DNA from: Ornithinibacter sp.
GTDB taxonomy: Bacteria > Actinomycetota > Actinomycetes > Actinomycetales > Dermatophilaceae
Direction of reading: 5' to 3'
Assembly (NCBI GenBank): GCA_029266735.1
Contig: JAQSWG010000003.1
Span: 1-64,000, forward strand
DNA: 64,000 bases
Below the pieces are notes generated by a model. The model saw only the letters and a list, made by a program, of their open reading frames with translations, had not been told where the DNA came from and made no database searches. Below, one piece after another: positions 33,325 to 43,203 of the stretch (position 1 is its first letter; each line of letters begins with the position of its first letter). A program made the translations under genes and the position numbers.

Positions 33325-36300
33325 GTTGTCGCGGTGGTGACCTCGTCGTCGGTGTTGCTGACGATCGAGGCGCCCAACGACTGGAGGATCCCCTCCGCGT
33401 CGTCCCAGGCGCGTGCGGCGCCGGTGCCGTCACCCTGGTGTCGTCGCACGCGGCTGAGCACGCGCAGGAGGAGCGCCTCGTCGTAGGGCACCGCGGTCTC
33501 ACGTGCGGCGATGATGCCGGTGCTGATGAGCTCCTCCGCCTCGGCAAAGCGACCCAGAGCGAGCAGTGCCCGGGAGCGCTGGAGGCAGATCCTGGGCATC
33601 GCCGAGGCAGCCTCCGTGCTGGCGGCGCGCTCCGCAGCGTCGAGCCTCTCCAGGGCCTCCTGTGGTCGCCCCTCCCGGATCATCGCGTCGGCCTGGACGA
33701 GCGACGCGTCCAGGGCGCTCGTCGCCTTGTCCAGCTCCAGGAGACGACGGGCGGTGTCGGCAGCCAGTTCCTCGGCGGCGGAGAGCTCGCCACGGAGCAT
33801 CAGGACGCGCGCCATCTGGACCTCACCCTGAGCTATGGACGGCGCGGCACCAGATGCACGCAGGGCCCGTAGCGAGTCGGCGAGTACGACCTCCGCTGCG
33901 GAGATGTCACCTTGGTTGAGGAGGAGCTCGGCGAGGTTGACACCCGTCTCGGCGGCCCCGAAGTCCTTGCCGACCTCGATCGCGACCTCGCGGGCCGTCC
34001 TGTACCACTCGGCGGCCTCGGTCCAGCGGCCAGCGAAGTAGTCCAGCGTCCCCAGATTTCCCCTGACGACCTCCTCGAGCGGCCGGAGGCCTTCGTCGAT
34101 GCAGATCTGGAGCGCCTCGAGGTGTCGCGCCCCGAGGCCCGGAACGCCCATGAAGACCTCCACGGTGTCGAGGAACACCAACGCGAGGACGAGGTGCTCG
34201 GGGTCGCCCGTCGCCCGCGCGCCGGCCGCCGCTCGCTCCGCCCAGACCAACGCCTCCCGTAGGCGCTCCTGATCGACGCGGATGCGCGCGGTGAGGCCGT
34301 CCAGGCGGACGAGCGTGGCCCGCCCGTCATCGCCCAGCCCTTCGAGGAGCCGCCGTGCCCGCCCGACGGCCCGCGTGGCCGCCGCGAGCTGCCCGGTCCG
34401 GGTGTGGACGGTCGCCCGAAGCTCGAGCACCTTCGACCGGCCGAGGGGGTCCTGTCGCAACAGTCGCTCGGCGCGGCGGTAGGCGTCCACGGACTCCTCG
34501 AACATCCCGGCCAGCTCGGCCAGGCCACCGATCCGGGTCCACAGCTGCGCGCGCTCGGTGTCGGTGATCTCCGGCATCCGCCGACTGACGTCGATGGCGT
34601 TCCGGAGGTGTCGTGCCGCGTCGGCATTGGCGTACGAGCGCGCAGCGAGGTCCCCGGCCATCTGGGAGTACCGCCACGTCCGGACAGCATCAGCGGCCCG
34701 CTCGAAGTGCAGGGCGAGCGTTGGGGAGTCGGCGTCGAGGCTGGTGCTGAGCTGTTCGAGCACCTCTCCGGCCGTGCGGTGGATCCGGCTGCGCACCCGG
34801 AAGGCCAACCCTTCGTACGCTGCGTCGCGGACCAGGCTGTTGCGGAACCTCAGTCGATCCGGACCGTCGGGCTCGAGGAACTCGGCCAGCGTGCCGAGCG
34901 TCCCGGCGTCCAGTCCCAGCCCGTCGGCCTTGAGCGTCGCGTCGAGGATCTCGCGCCGGAAGCTCCGGCCGAGGACGGCGCAGTATCGCAGGATGCGCCT
35001 CACGGTCGGAGGCAGCCGGTCGATCTGCCGGGTCATCGCCGCGTTGACGGACTCCGGCAGGGACTCCAAGGATCCCGCCGCCAAGGTCAGCCGGGTGACC
35101 TCTTCGACGAACAGCGGGTTCCCCTCGGCCCTCCTCACCACAGCGGCGATCTCGTGAGAACGCAGCGGAGTCGCCTCAGTGGCCGCGATGACGAGCCGCT
35201 CCACGACCTCGGGCGGGAGAGGGTCGAGATGGATCCGCGTCCCCGTCGCCGGGGCGAACCCCCCGCCCTCGCCGCGGTGCACCGCGATGACCGCCCAGGG
35301 CCGGCCCGTCGCCGCGACGGCCACCCTGTCGAGGAAATGGGCGGAAGCCCCGTCCGCCCAATGCGCGTCCTCCACGAGCATGACCACCCGCTTGGGCAGC
35401 ACGCGAGCGGTCAGTTCGATGAGCGCGTCGGCAACACGGTCGGCCCGGAACTGGGGTTCGATGCGGTCCGCCTCCGGTGTCGCTGGAACGTCCACCTGGG
35501 CGACGTCCGCAAGCAGGGGGGCAAGGGGCAGCAGGTCAGGCGCGGACTCTTCGAGCGTGTCGAGCAGGGCGCGCCCCATCTCCTCCGGCATGCCACCGGG
35601 GATACCGAGCAGCGCCCGGACGGGGTCCCGCAGGACCCGGTAGGCGCTCGACGCACCGTAGGGCTCGGCGCGCAGCACGATCCGGTGGTCGGGTGCAACG
35701 GCCTCCAGCACCTCCTGTGCCAGCCGGGACTTGCCCAGGCCGGTGGCCCCCTCGATCGTCAGCACGCCTCCGGCTCCGCTCAGTGCCTCGTCGACGACCT
35801 GCCGTGCAGCCGCGAGCTCCTCGTCCCTTCCGAGCATCGGCAGCCGGCCCGTCGCCACCGACTCCCGCGTTCCGATCTCCTCTCCGACGGCGTAGACCGC
35901 CAAAGGGACCGACTTGCCCTTCATCGCGAAGGGGCCGGCCGGTGTCACCGCGAACCTCGTGTGCGACTGCTCCAGGACGGTCGGGTGGGCGTGGATGGCA
36001 CCGAGGGGAGCGGTCGACATGATCCGAGCCGCGGTGTTCGTCGTGTCCCCCATGGCGGAATAGGCGGCACGCTCGTCGATGCCGACCTCGGCAGCGAAGA
36101 CGTGGCCCCGGTTCACGCCCAGCTGCAGCGGGAGCGGCAGGCCGGCGTCCGCGATGCGACGCAGCGCCCGTAGCATGCGACCCTCGTCGTCCTCGCTCGC
36201 GACCGGGACACCCGACCCGAGGAAGAACTTGCCGCCGTTGGAGTCGATGTCCGTGGCCAGCAGGGTGACGCCCTCCACGTTGAGCGCCTGCTCGACGCCG

Positions 36301-37121
36301 GTGACGAGCTCGTGCAGCGTGTCGCCGAGGGCCTCGTGCCCCTGCTCGTCGAGGATCGCGTCCGTCCCCGAGAAGCGGACGAACGCGATGGTGGCCACCC
36401 GGTGTTCGGGGTCCGGAGGGCCGGGGGCGAGGTACTGGCCGAGCTCGACCGGAAAGAGCGTTCGGAGCAGGCGGTCGTCCCCCGGAGGTACCGACGGGTC
36501 GGTCGCGGGGCGAGAGTGGACAGCACGGCGACGCAGCAGCAGCTCGCCGTCGGCACGGGGGCGGGTGGACCCGGGTGAGAGACGCGCCGCCGTGGCGGGA
36601 CTCACGACGATCTCTCCGGCGTTCGCGACCTTCTCCGCCTGCGCGGTGGCCGACGCGGCGGGTCCGAGGATGAGGAGCTCTCGCGTCGGCGACCCGACGA
36701 GGAAGAGGGCGACGTCCCCGGAGTGCACCCCGACGGACATGGAGAGGGACAGCCGGCCGACGGACGTCGGGGTTCCGGCAGCCTCCCGCAGGGCCGTTCG
36801 CATTTCGACGGCGGCGTCACAGGCCTGCTGGGGATGGTCGTCCCCGCGGAAGAGGAAGAGGAGTGCGTCCCCACCGAACTTCAGCAGCTCACCGCCGCGG
36901 GTGGCCGAGATGCGCAGCATCGGTCCGAAGACCCGGTTGAGGGTGTCGACGATCTCCTCGGCCCCGATGCGGCCACGACGCGAGAGGCGCTCGGTCAGCG
37001 CCGTGAAGCCCGAGACGTCGGCGAACACGAGCGTTCCGTCGACGACGCGCGACAGCGCACCCGGCACCTCGTCGTCCCAGACGAGCGTGATCGGGGGGAC
37101 GTGTCGACGCAGGTCGGTCAT
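33321..37121 (-). CDS. double adenylate/guanylate-cyclase-domain AAA-TPR signalling protein
   Basis: 1266 residues. Cyclase domain 1 (about 30-180): LVFADVSGFTALTERLSRRG with D35, and LLKFGGDALLFLF with D85, the two metal-binding Asp. Domain 2 (about 230-390) is degenerate (FVRFSGTDAILDEQGHE, SNGGKFFLGSG) but AYSAMGDTTNTAARIM is retained. An AAA ATPase follows (GATGLGKS, about 456-463; LVEDAHWAD), then a long TPR region to the C-terminus (about 850-1240). The layout is that of class III nucleotide cyclase-MalT/LuxR-like STAND proteins, without a LuxR HTH. It probably makes cAMP when the sensor part is triggered. The divergent start faces the MBL gene across 115 bp. Confidence 0.85.
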   Translation of the reverse strand: MTDLRRHVPPITLVWDDEVPGALSRVVDGTLVFADVSGFTALTERLSRRGRIGAEEIVDTLNRVFGPMLRISATRGGELLKFGGDALLFLFRGDDHPQQACDAAVEMRTALREAAGTPTSVGRLSLSMSVGVHSGDVALFLVGSPTRELLILGPAASATAQAEKVANAGEIVVSPATAARLSPGSTRPRADGELLLRRRAVHSRPATDPSVPPGDDRLLRTLFPVELGQYLAPGPPDPEHRVATIAFVRFSGTDAILDEQGHEALGDTLHELVTGVEQALNVEGVTLLATDIDSNGGKFFLGSGVPVASEDDEGRMLRALRRIADAGLPLPLQLGVNRGHVFAAEVGIDERAAYSAMGDTTNTAARIMSTAPLGAIHAHPTVLEQSHTRFAVTPAGPFAMKGKSVPLAVYAVGEEIGTRESVATGRLPMLGRDEELAAARQVVDEALSGAGGVLTIEGATGLGKSRLAQEVLEAVAPDHRIVLRAEPYGASSAYRVLRDPVRALLGIPGGMPEEMGRALLDTLEESAPDLLPLAPLLADVAQVDVPATPEADRIEPQFRADRVADALIELTARVLPKRVVMLVEDAHWADGASAHFLDRVAVAATGRPWAVIAVHRGEGGGFAPATGTRIHLDPLPPEVVERLVIAATEATPLRSHEIAAVVRRAEGNPLFVEEVTRLTLAAGSLESLPESVNAAMTRQIDRLPPTVRRILRYCAVLGRSFRREILDATLKADGLGLDAGTLGTLAEFLEPDGPDRLRFRNSLVRDAAYEGLAFRVRSRIHRTAGEVLEQLSTSLDADSPTLALHFERAADAVRTWRYSQMAGDLAARSYANADAARHLRNAIDVSRRMPEITDTERAQLWTRIGGLAELAGMFEESVDAYRRAERLLRQDPLGRSKVLELRATVHTRTGQLAAATRAVGRARRLLEGLGDDGRATLVRLDGLTARIRVDQERLREALVWAERAAAGARATGDPEHLVLALVFLDTVEVFMGVPGLGARHLEALQICIDEGLRPLEEVVRGNLGTLDYFAGRWTEAAEWYRTAREVAIEVGKDFGAAETGVNLAELLLNQGDISAAEVVLADSLRALRASGAAPSIAQGEVQMARVLMLRGELSAAEELAADTARRLLELDKATSALDASLVQADAMIREGRPQEALERLDAAERAASTEAASAMPRICLQRSRALLALGRFAEAEELISTGIIAARETAVPYDEALLLRVLSRVRRHQGDGTGAARAWDDAEGILQSLGASIVSNTDDEVTTATT

Positions 37122-37236
37122 CGGGTCGGGGTCACCTTGGCCATTTCACGGAGGGGGTGTACCGGGATCTGTAGACTCCCACACGCTCCCGTGTCGGGAA
37201 GACGGATCCGCCGTCGTCGGGTGCACTAGGAGGCTC

Positions 37237-38106
37237 GTGCGCGTCGTCTTCCTCGGTGTCCGCGGCTCTGTGTGCGCCCCAGGTCGCGAGTTCGTCCGGT
37301 ACGGCGGCAACACGTCGTGTCTCGCCCTGTCCAGCGGCCCGGATGCCGCCCCGACGCTGCTCCTCGACGCCGGCACCGGCATCCGCACCGTGACGGGCAT
37401 GCTCGGCGGGAAGCCATTCCGGGGCACCATCCTCGTCAGCCACGTCCACTGGGACCACGTGCAGGGGCTGCCCTTCTTCTCCGCGGGGGACCGGGCCGGC
37501 GCCAAGGTGGTCTTCCTCGTCCCCGCCCAGGGCGGGAAGTCCGGCCGTGACCTCGTGGCCCAGATGATGTCTCCGCCGGCGTTCCCGATCACTCCCGAAG
37601 GGCTCATCGGCGACTGGACGTTCCATGCCGTGCAGCCCGGCCACGTCGTGGTGCCCGACTTCGAGGTCCGCGCGTTCGAGGTCGCCCACAAGGGCGGGCG
37701 AACTTTCGGGTACACCGTGCGGCAGGGCGGCGGCTCGATCGGCTACGTGCCCGACCACGCGCCGGAGCTCGGCGTCTCCGCCGACGCCCTCGAAGCGCTG
37801 GCCGGCGTCGACGCCCTCATTCACGACGCCCAGTTCCTCGAGCACGAGCGGCCCCGGGCGGTCGACTACGGTCACGCCACCGTCGACGACGCCCTCCGGC
37901 TCGCGGACCGCGTGGGTGCCGCCTCGCTCGTCCTGTTCCACCACAGCCCGCACCGCGTCGACGAGGCACTCGACACCATCGGGGCCGACGCGGCAGCGAA
38001 GGCCACGATTCCCGTGCTCGTCGCGGCCGAGGGACAGGCCCTGGACCTCGAGGGAGCGCCGCCGATGGACAGGCCCCTTCCTGAGGTCACCAACGCCCTG
38101 CCCTAG
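37237..38106 (+). CDS. MBL-fold hydrolase (GVRGS / GGNTSC type), possible cyclic nucleotide phosphodiesterase
   Basis: 289 residues from GTG 37237, behind aggagg. VVFLGVRGSVCAPGREFV with RYGGNTSCLAL is the N-terminal signature of a widespread MBL group near signalling genes; LVSHVHWDHVQGLPFF is the HxHxDH metal site; the DHAPE and HHSPHR segments are further ligands. Some MBL-fold hydrolases of this superfamily degrade cAMP; that role here is inferred from the neighbouring cyclase, cNMP-binding protein and metallophosphoesterase, not from a diagnostic residue. A tRNase Z-like or other phosphodiesterase is an alternative. Confidence 0.75.
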   Translation: MRVVFLGVRGSVCAPGREFVRYGGNTSCLALSSGPDAAPTLLLDAGTGIRTVTGMLGGKPFRGTILVSHVHWDHVQGLPFFSAGDRAGAKVVFLVPAQGGKSGRDLVAQMMSPPAFPITPEGLIGDWTFHAVQPGHVVVPDFEVRAFEVAHKGGRTFGYTVRQGGGSIGYVPDHAPELGVSADALEALAGVDALIHDAQFLEHERPRAVDYGHATVDDALRLADRVGAASLVLFHHSPHRVDEALDTIGADAAAKATIPVLVAAEGQALDLEGAPPMDRPLPEVTNALP

Positions 38107-38109
38107 AGT
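38104..38109 (+). promoter_or_regulatory. -10 box of a leaderless transcript (metallophosphoesterase)
   Basis: TAGAGT, overlapping the MBL stop codon, 7 nt before GTG 38117. Confidence 0.4.
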
Positions 38110-38116
38110 CGTCCGG

Positions 38117-38875
38117 GTGCGGATCCTCTCGGTCTCGGACCTGCACTACCGGCTCCCGCACTACGACTGGCTGGTGAAGGCCGCACAGGACCCCGGCATC
38201 GACGTCGTCGTGCTGGCAGGTGACCTCGCCGACGTCGTGAGCCCCGTGCCGATCGACGTGCAGGCGGTGGTCCTGGACTCCTACCTGCGGAGGCTGTCCG
38301 ACCACGCGCTCGTGCTCGCCTCGTCGGGCAACCACGACCTCGACGGTCCCGGAGACAGCGGCGAGCAGGTGGCGGCCTGGCTGCGTCGCGTCGACGCGGA
38401 CCGGGTGCTGGTGGACGGCGCGTCGACCGATGTCGACGGGGTTCGGTTCACCGTGTGCCCCTGGTGGGACGGTCCCGCCACCCGCGCAGACGTGGACGCC
38501 CAGCTGGCGGATGCCGCCGTCGGCCGTCCTGACCTGTGGGTGTGGATCTACCACTCGCCGCCGGCCGGGACCCCGCTCTGCCGCGACGGCCGCCGTGAGT
38601 TCCCGGACCACGACCTCGCCGCGTGGATCGACGAGCACCAACCCGACATCGTCATCTGCGGCCACATCCACCAGGCGCCGTGGGCGAAGGGCGGTTCCTG
38701 GCACGCCCGGCTGGGCCGAACCCTCGTCCTCAACGCCGGGAAGCAGATCGGTCACGTCCCGCCGCACATCACCATCGACACCGCTGCGCTCACCGCCCAC
38801 TGGTTCGGCGTCTTCGATTCCGAGACGATCGACCTGCTCCCTGACGTCGAGGCGATCGACCTCGCCGGACAGTGA
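38117..38875 (+). CDS. metallophosphoesterase (class III phosphodiesterase-like)
   Basis: 252 residues. ILSVSDLHYR, VVLAGDLADV, SSGNHDLDG and VICGHIHQAPWAKGG are the five-block calcineurin-type metal site in order (D-x-H, GD, GNHD, H in the WIYHSPP segment, GHxH). The same fold includes class III cyclic nucleotide phosphodiesterases (CpdA/Rv0805). It starts 10 bp after the MBL gene with its own -10 box. A nuclease or protein phosphatase role is possible; context points to cyclic nucleotides. Confidence 0.8.
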   Translation: MRILSVSDLHYRLPHYDWLVKAAQDPGIDVVVLAGDLADVVSPVPIDVQAVVLDSYLRRLSDHALVLASSGNHDLDGPGDSGEQVAAWLRRVDADRVLVDGASTDVDGVRFTVCPWWDGPATRADVDAQLADAAVGRPDLWVWIYHSPPAGTPLCRDGRREFPDHDLAAWIDEHQPDIVICGHIHQAPWAKGGSWHARLGRTLVLNAGKQIGHVPPHITIDTAALTAHWFGVFDSETIDLLPDVEAIDLAGQ

Positions 38876-38892
38876 GACCGGGATGGGCCTGC

Positions 38893-39375
38893 TCAGTGCA
38901 CCTCGGGGTCCCGCGCGGACCCGGGACGAGGCCGTGGGGCCTGATGGTGGACCAGTGAGTGCAGGATGCCGTCCACCATCGCCAGGTGGTCGTCGCGTCC
39001 GGCGAACTGGTTCTTGACGTCGACGAGGTACTGGGTGAGGCCGTCCAGTCGAGCGGCGGTCATCTCGAGGACGGCGAGCGCCGCGCCCGGCCGCCCACCG
39101 AAGAACGCGCCCGGGTCGTCGACGACGCGGACCACGACGTCCGTGCCGGCTCGGGCGGTGGCCGTCGCGGACCTGTCGAGGATCCAGGACATCTCGCCGA
39201 AGACCGCGCCCGGGAAGTCCACCCGAGCGAACGGCGTGCCGTCCCGCTCGACGGTGACCATGCCGGAAACGAGGACGAGCATCCGCGAAGGCGCCGCCCC
39301 CTCCGAGATGAGGACCGAACCTGCCGGGAACTGCTCGACGGGCAGGTCCGAGGTGAGGGCCAGCATGTCGGTCAC
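38893..39375 (-). CDS. stand-alone cyclic-nucleotide-binding protein
   Basis: 160 residues from GTG 39375. FPAGSVLISEGAAPSRMLVL and FPGAVFGEMSWILDRSATAT form a cNMP-binding domain with an intact phosphate-binding cassette: E61, R68 and S69. There is no CRP helix-turn-helix and no catalytic partner domain, so it is a binding module alone (about 90-160 is helical). It converges on the metallophosphoesterase with 17 bp between. It probably passes a cyclic nucleotide signal to a protein partner. Confidence 0.8.
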   Translation of the reverse strand: MTDMLALTSDLPVEQFPAGSVLISEGAAPSRMLVLVSGMVTVERDGTPFARVDFPGAVFGEMSWILDRSATATARAGTDVVVRVVDDPGAFFGGRPGAALAVLEMTAARLDGLTQYLVDVKNQFAGRDDHLAMVDGILHSLVHHQAPRPRPGSARDPEVH

Positions 39376-39533
39376 GGGTCCATTATGACGACGAAGTCGG
39401 CACCCCAGACCACGGCCACGAGGACGGCGAGGGCGACGTCGCGGGCCGGCACCTCCCGATCCTCGCGCGGTCGGCCATGCCCTCGTGGACCGTTTCACGG
39501 TCGCGGGACCCGTGCCCGTGGTTCGCTGTGGTC

Positions 39534-40541
39534 GTGGCACCCGTCGAGGACGCGACGTCCTATGCCGGCCTCGACACCCAGGGCCAGGTCGAGGCCCTCC
39601 GTCGCGTGGCGATCGCGGCTGCGGCTGCCTTCGGCCTCAGCGTCCGGAGCCTTGCGCTCGTGCTCCACGCCTACAACACGACGTTCCGCCTGGACACCGA
39701 CGACGGGCGACGGTTCGCGCTGCGAGTCAACACGAACTCCCACAGCACGTCGGCGAACGTGCTGGCGCAGCAGTCCTGGCTGCACGCCGTGCGCGCCGAG
39801 ACCGACGTGCTGGTCCCGGACCCGGTGTCCACGCGGGACGGGCGGTGGGCGGTGGAGGTGCCATGTCCGGAGTGGGGTGGACCGCTCCTCGTCACGGTCG
39901 CCAGCTGGCTCGATGGCGAGGACGTCGGCGTGTGCGACGAGGAGCAGGCGGCGGCGCTCGGACGGACCATGGCGCGGCTCCACGACCACGCCGAAGGCTT
40001 CACGCTCCCGCTCGGCGCCGACCTCCCGGTCTTCGACGAGCCGCTCTTCGGCGACGCGGACCTCCTCACCGGACGGCCGGGGCTCGGCGTGGGGGAGGCC
40101 ACGGTCCTCACTTCTGCCATCGCCGAAGGCCGCCGCGCCTTCGCAGAGGCGGGAGCGGGGCTCACCCCGATCCTGCTCCACGCGGACCTCCACGGGGGGA
40201 ACCTCAAGTGGCACGAGGGCCGCCTCGCGGTCTTCGACGTCGACGACTGCGGCCTCGGCGTCCCGGCCCTCGACCTTGCCATCACGGTCTTCTACCTGCG
40301 CGACGGCAGCACGGCCACCGAGGAGGCGCTGCGTGAGGGCTATGCCGCCGTGCGCCGGCCCCCGGACCTGAGCGAGTCGGCGTTCGAGGCGCTCGTCGCC
40401 TCGCGACAGCTCCTCCTCGCCAACAGCCTGTTCCAGAGCAGCACGGCGGACCTGCGGGCCGAGGCGGACGCGTACCTCGTGGTGACGGTCGAGCGGCTGC
40501 GCCGGTGGCAGGAGACCGGCCGGTTCACCCGAGGTGCCTGA
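39534..40541 (+). CDS. APH-family phosphotransferase
   Basis: About 335 residues. LLHADLHGGNLKWHEGRL is the catalytic loop (HxDxxxxN) and AVFDVDDCGLG the metal-binding DxD of the aminoglycoside/choline/homoserine kinase fold; TFRLDTDDGRRFALRVNT is the nucleotide loop region. Substrate unknown. The GTG at 39534 is a choice among two nearby GTGs (39528, 39534) with no ribosome binding site. It ends 164 bp before thrS. Confidence 0.75.
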   Translation: MAPVEDATSYAGLDTQGQVEALRRVAIAAAAAFGLSVRSLALVLHAYNTTFRLDTDDGRRFALRVNTNSHSTSANVLAQQSWLHAVRAETDVLVPDPVSTRDGRWAVEVPCPEWGGPLLVTVASWLDGEDVGVCDEEQAAALGRTMARLHDHAEGFTLPLGADLPVFDEPLFGDADLLTGRPGLGVGEATVLTSAIAEGRRAFAEAGAGLTPILLHADLHGGNLKWHEGRLAVFDVDDCGLGVPALDLAITVFYLRDGSTATEEALREGYAAVRRPPDLSESAFEALVASRQLLLANSLFQSSTADLRAEADAYLVVTVERLRRWQETGRFTRGA

Positions 40542-40705
40542 GGCACCGGCCTGCGACCTCCGCCTGACCGGCGGGTGCCCACCGCGACGAACTCCTTCGC
40601 GCGGGCGTTCACGCGGCGGATAGCATCGGCGGTGCCCCGGTACCCCCTTTCCGGCGCGCCCACTACCCCATCGCCCACAGGGTCCGCCCACGAGGAGAGT
40701 CCCGC

Positions 40706-42727
40706 GTGTCTGCCCAGATCACCGTCCACGTCGCCGGCGAGGATCGTTCCGTCGAGCGCGGAACGACGGCAGGGGACCTCTTCACGGGTGACCGCTCCGT
40801 GCTCGTCGCCCGGGTCGACGGGGAGCTGCGCGACCTCGCACACGTCCTCGCCGACGGTGACGTCGTCGAGCCGGTGAGTGCGGCCGAGCAGGACGGCCTC
40901 GATGTGCTTCGCCACTCCACGGCACACGTGCTGGCGCAGGCCGTGCAGGAGGTCCACCCGCAGGCCCGCCTGGGGATCGGTCCGCCGATCCGCGACGGCT
41001 TCTACTACGACTTCGACGTCGAGACGCCCTTCACACCCGGGGACCTCAAGGCCCTCGAGAAGGTGATGCAGCGCATCGTCAACGAGGGCCAGACGTTCCG
41101 ACGCCGGGAGGTCTCCGACGAAGAGGCCCTTCGGGAGCTGTCGGCCGAGCCCTACAAGTGCGAGCTGATCGGGCTCAAGGGCGGCGCGTCCCAGGGCGTA
41201 GCACGGGCTGACGAGCGTGAAGCCCTCGAGGCCCTGGGGGAGGGCGCCTCGGTGGAGGTCGGCGGGGCGCAGCTGACCATCTACGACAACGTCCGCAAGG
41301 ACGGGTCGACGGCCTGGGCCGACCTGTGCCGCGGACCGCACGTGCGCACCACCAAGGTTCTCGGCAACGCGTTCAAGCTCATGCGCAGTGCGGCCGCCTA
41401 CTGGCGTGGATCGGAGAAGAACCCCCAGCTCCAGCGTGTCTACGGCACGGCGTGGCCGACGAAGGCCGACCTCACGGCATACCTCGACCGGTTGGCGGAG
41501 GCGGAGAAGCGGGACCACCGCAGGCTCGGCGCCGAGCTCGACCTCTACTCCTTCCCCGACGAGCTGGGCTCCGGGCTGCCGGTGTTCCACCCCAAGGGCG
41601 GGGTCATCAAGCGGGAGATGGAGGACTACGCGAGGCGGCGGCACATCGAGGAAGGATTCCAGTACGTCGGGACGCCGCACATCACCAAGGAGGGTCTGTT
41701 CCACACCTCCGGTCACCTTCCGTACTACGCGGACACCATGTTCCCCCCGATGGAGTTCGAAGGCAGCAACTACTACCTCAAGGCCATGAACTGCCCGATG
41801 CACAACCTCATCTTCCGGAGCCGTGGCCGCTCGTACCGTGAGCTGCCGCTGCGCCTCTTCGAGTTCGGGTCGGTGTACCGCTACGAGAAGTCGGGCGTCG
41901 TGCACGGCCTCACCCGCGTTCGTGGGCTGGAGATGGACGACTCCCACTCGTACGTGACGCCCGAGCAGGCCCCGGCCGAGATCACCCACCTCCTCGACTT
42001 CGTCCTCTCGCTGTTGCGCGACTTCGGGCTGGACGACTTCTACCTCGAGCTGTCGACGCGGGACGAGGGCGAGGACAAGAACGACAAGTTCATCGGTAGC
42101 GACGAGCAGTGGGCCACGGCGACGACGGTCCTCTCGGACGCGGCAGCAGCCTCCGGGCTGGAGCTCGTCCCCGATCCCGGCGGTGCGGCGTTCTACGGCC
42201 CGAAGATCTCGGTCCAGGCCCGCGACGCGATCGGGCGCACCTGGCAGATGTCGACGATCCAGTACGACTTCAACCAGCCGGCGGGCTTCGGGCTCGAGTA
42301 CCAGGCGGCCGACGGGTCCCGGCAGCAACCCGTGATGATCCACTCGGCCAAGTTCGGGTCGATCGAGCGGTTCATGGGCGTCCTCGTGGAGCACTATGCC
42401 GGCGCCTTCCCGCCCTGGCTCTCCCCGGTGCAGGTGCTCGGGGTGCCGGTTGCGGAGGAGTTCGTCGACCACCTCACCGACGTGGGGCGGCAGCTGGGCG
42501 CCGCTGGTGTGCGGTTCGAGCTCGACGCCTCGGACGACCGCTTCCCGAAGAAGATCCGCAACGCCAGCAAGGCGAAGGTGCCGTTCGTGCTCATCGCCGG
42601 CGAGGAGGACCGCTCCGCCGGGGCGGTGTCGTTCCGCTACCGGGACGGTTCGCAGAAGAACGGCGTCCCGATCGCCGACGCGGTCGCCGAGGTGGTCGGT
42701 GCGATCGCCGACCGCCGTCAGGTCTGA
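40706..42727 (+). CDS. thrS: threonyl-tRNA synthetase
   Basis: 673 residues, full length. N-terminal TGS domain ([16 protein letters not shown]), editing-domain motif [11 protein letters not shown] with [19 protein letters not shown], motif 2 [20 protein letters not shown], and motif 3 [14 protein letters not shown]; the C-terminal anticodon domain ends [13 protein letters not shown] 40706 follows gaggag. No T-box leader is evident in the 164-bp region upstream. A strong terminator follows at 43041. Confidence 0.95.
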   Translation: MSAQITVHVAGEDRSVERGTTAGDLFTGDRSVLVARVDGELRDLAHVLADGDVVEPVSAAEQDGLDVLRHSTAHVLAQAVQEVHPQARLGIGPPIRDGFYYDFDVETPFTPGDLKALEKVMQRIVNEGQTFRRREVSDEEALRELSAEPYKCELIGLKGGASQGVARADEREALEALGEGASVEVGGAQLTIYDNVRKDGSTAWADLCRGPHVRTTKVLGNAFKLMRSAAAYWRGSEKNPQLQRVYGTAWPTKADLTAYLDRLAEAEKRDHRRLGAELDLYSFPDELGSGLPVFHPKGGVIKREMEDYARRRHIEEGFQYVGTPHITKEGLFHTSGHLPYYADTMFPPMEFEGSNYYLKAMNCPMHNLIFRSRGRSYRELPLRLFEFGSVYRYEKSGVVHGLTRVRGLEMDDSHSYVTPEQAPAEITHLLDFVLSLLRDFGLDDFYLELSTRDEGEDKNDKFIGSDEQWATATTVLSDAAAASGLELVPDPGGAAFYGPKISVQARDAIGRTWQMSTIQYDFNQPAGFGLEYQAADGSRQQPVMIHSAKFGSIERFMGVLVEHYAGAFPPWLSPVQVLGVPVAEEFVDHLTDVGRQLGAAGVRFELDASDDRFPKKIRNASKAKVPFVLIAGEEDRSAGAVSFRYRDGSQKNGVPIADAVAEVVGAIADRRQV

Positions 42728-42861
42728 GCCGTCATCCGTCTCGGTGGTCTCGCTTCGTGAGACGGCGCGAGTTGCCCGTCGACAGCCGTCACGGCAGTCA
42801 CACGACACGCCGACGACACGCCGGTCCACCACACGTCCCGAAAAGTCGCTGTCGAAACCCC

Positions 42862-42890
42862 TTGCGGGGCACCGGATCCAGGACTAGACA
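42862..42890 (+). promoter_or_regulatory. promoter-like pair behind thrS
   Basis: TTGCGG (42862-42867), 17-bp spacer, TAGACA (42885-42890). It could start a small RNA at about 42897. Confidence 0.4.
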
Positions 42891-42896
42891 TGGTCT

Positions 42897-43078
42897 CACT
42901 CCACCACCTCGGTGGCGGAGGGATCGAGAGAAGGCCGAGTGCCAGCCCGAGCGGTTCGCCGCACGGAGCCATCCGGTGATGCGGGTGGTGGGTGTTCGGA
43001 AGCTCTCTCGTGAGACGCGGAACATCACGCCGAGTCGATCGAGGCCCCGGGAACTCATACTTCCCGGGGCCTCACCCT
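42897..43078 (+). ncRNA. possible intergenic small RNA
   Basis: About 180 nt between a promoter-like pair and a perfect terminator. Internal pairing: ccacc-tc-ggtgg near 42908, and gagag (about 42926) with ctctc (about 43004). No open frame of note. It does not match tmRNA, RNase P, 6S or SRP RNA patterns I know. It may instead be the thrS 3' region. Confidence 0.3.
43041..43073 (+). terminator. strong intrinsic terminator
   Basis: gaggccccgggaa (43041-43053), 7-nt loop, ttcccggggcctc (43061-43073): a perfect 13-bp stem followed by accctttt. It ends thrS and/or the possible small RNA. Confidence 0.85.
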
Positions 43079-43191
43079 TTTGCCCGCCCGCCGGACGCCG
43101 ATTGAGCCACGCTGGGACACTGGGCGTGCTCCACGGAACGGGGGTCCAGCGGCTGCCGAGCGCCCACAGGCCGCCGGACGGGCCGCCGCCC

Positions 43192-43197
43192 TAGGAT
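43192..43197 (+). promoter_or_regulatory. -10 box of a leaderless transcript (HIT gene)
   Basis: TAGGAT lies 6 nt before ATG 43204, with no Shine-Dalgarno sequence. Confidence 0.45.
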
Positions 43198-43203
43198 CGG
43201 GCT

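Larger units (their letters stand above)
42728..43203. other. 476-bp gap after thrS
   Basis: No protein gene. It contains a promoter-like pair (42862-42890), a possible small RNA (42897-43078) and a strong terminator (43041-43073). Confidence 0.6.

Noticed and set aside
34404-36173. 589-residue open frame on the plus strand
   Set aside because: Antisense shadow of the cyclase/AAA/TPR gene; no motif and Arg-rich.
40542-40705. T-box or other leader upstream of thrS
   Set aside because: No specifier loop, T-box sequence or antiterminator could be found by eye.
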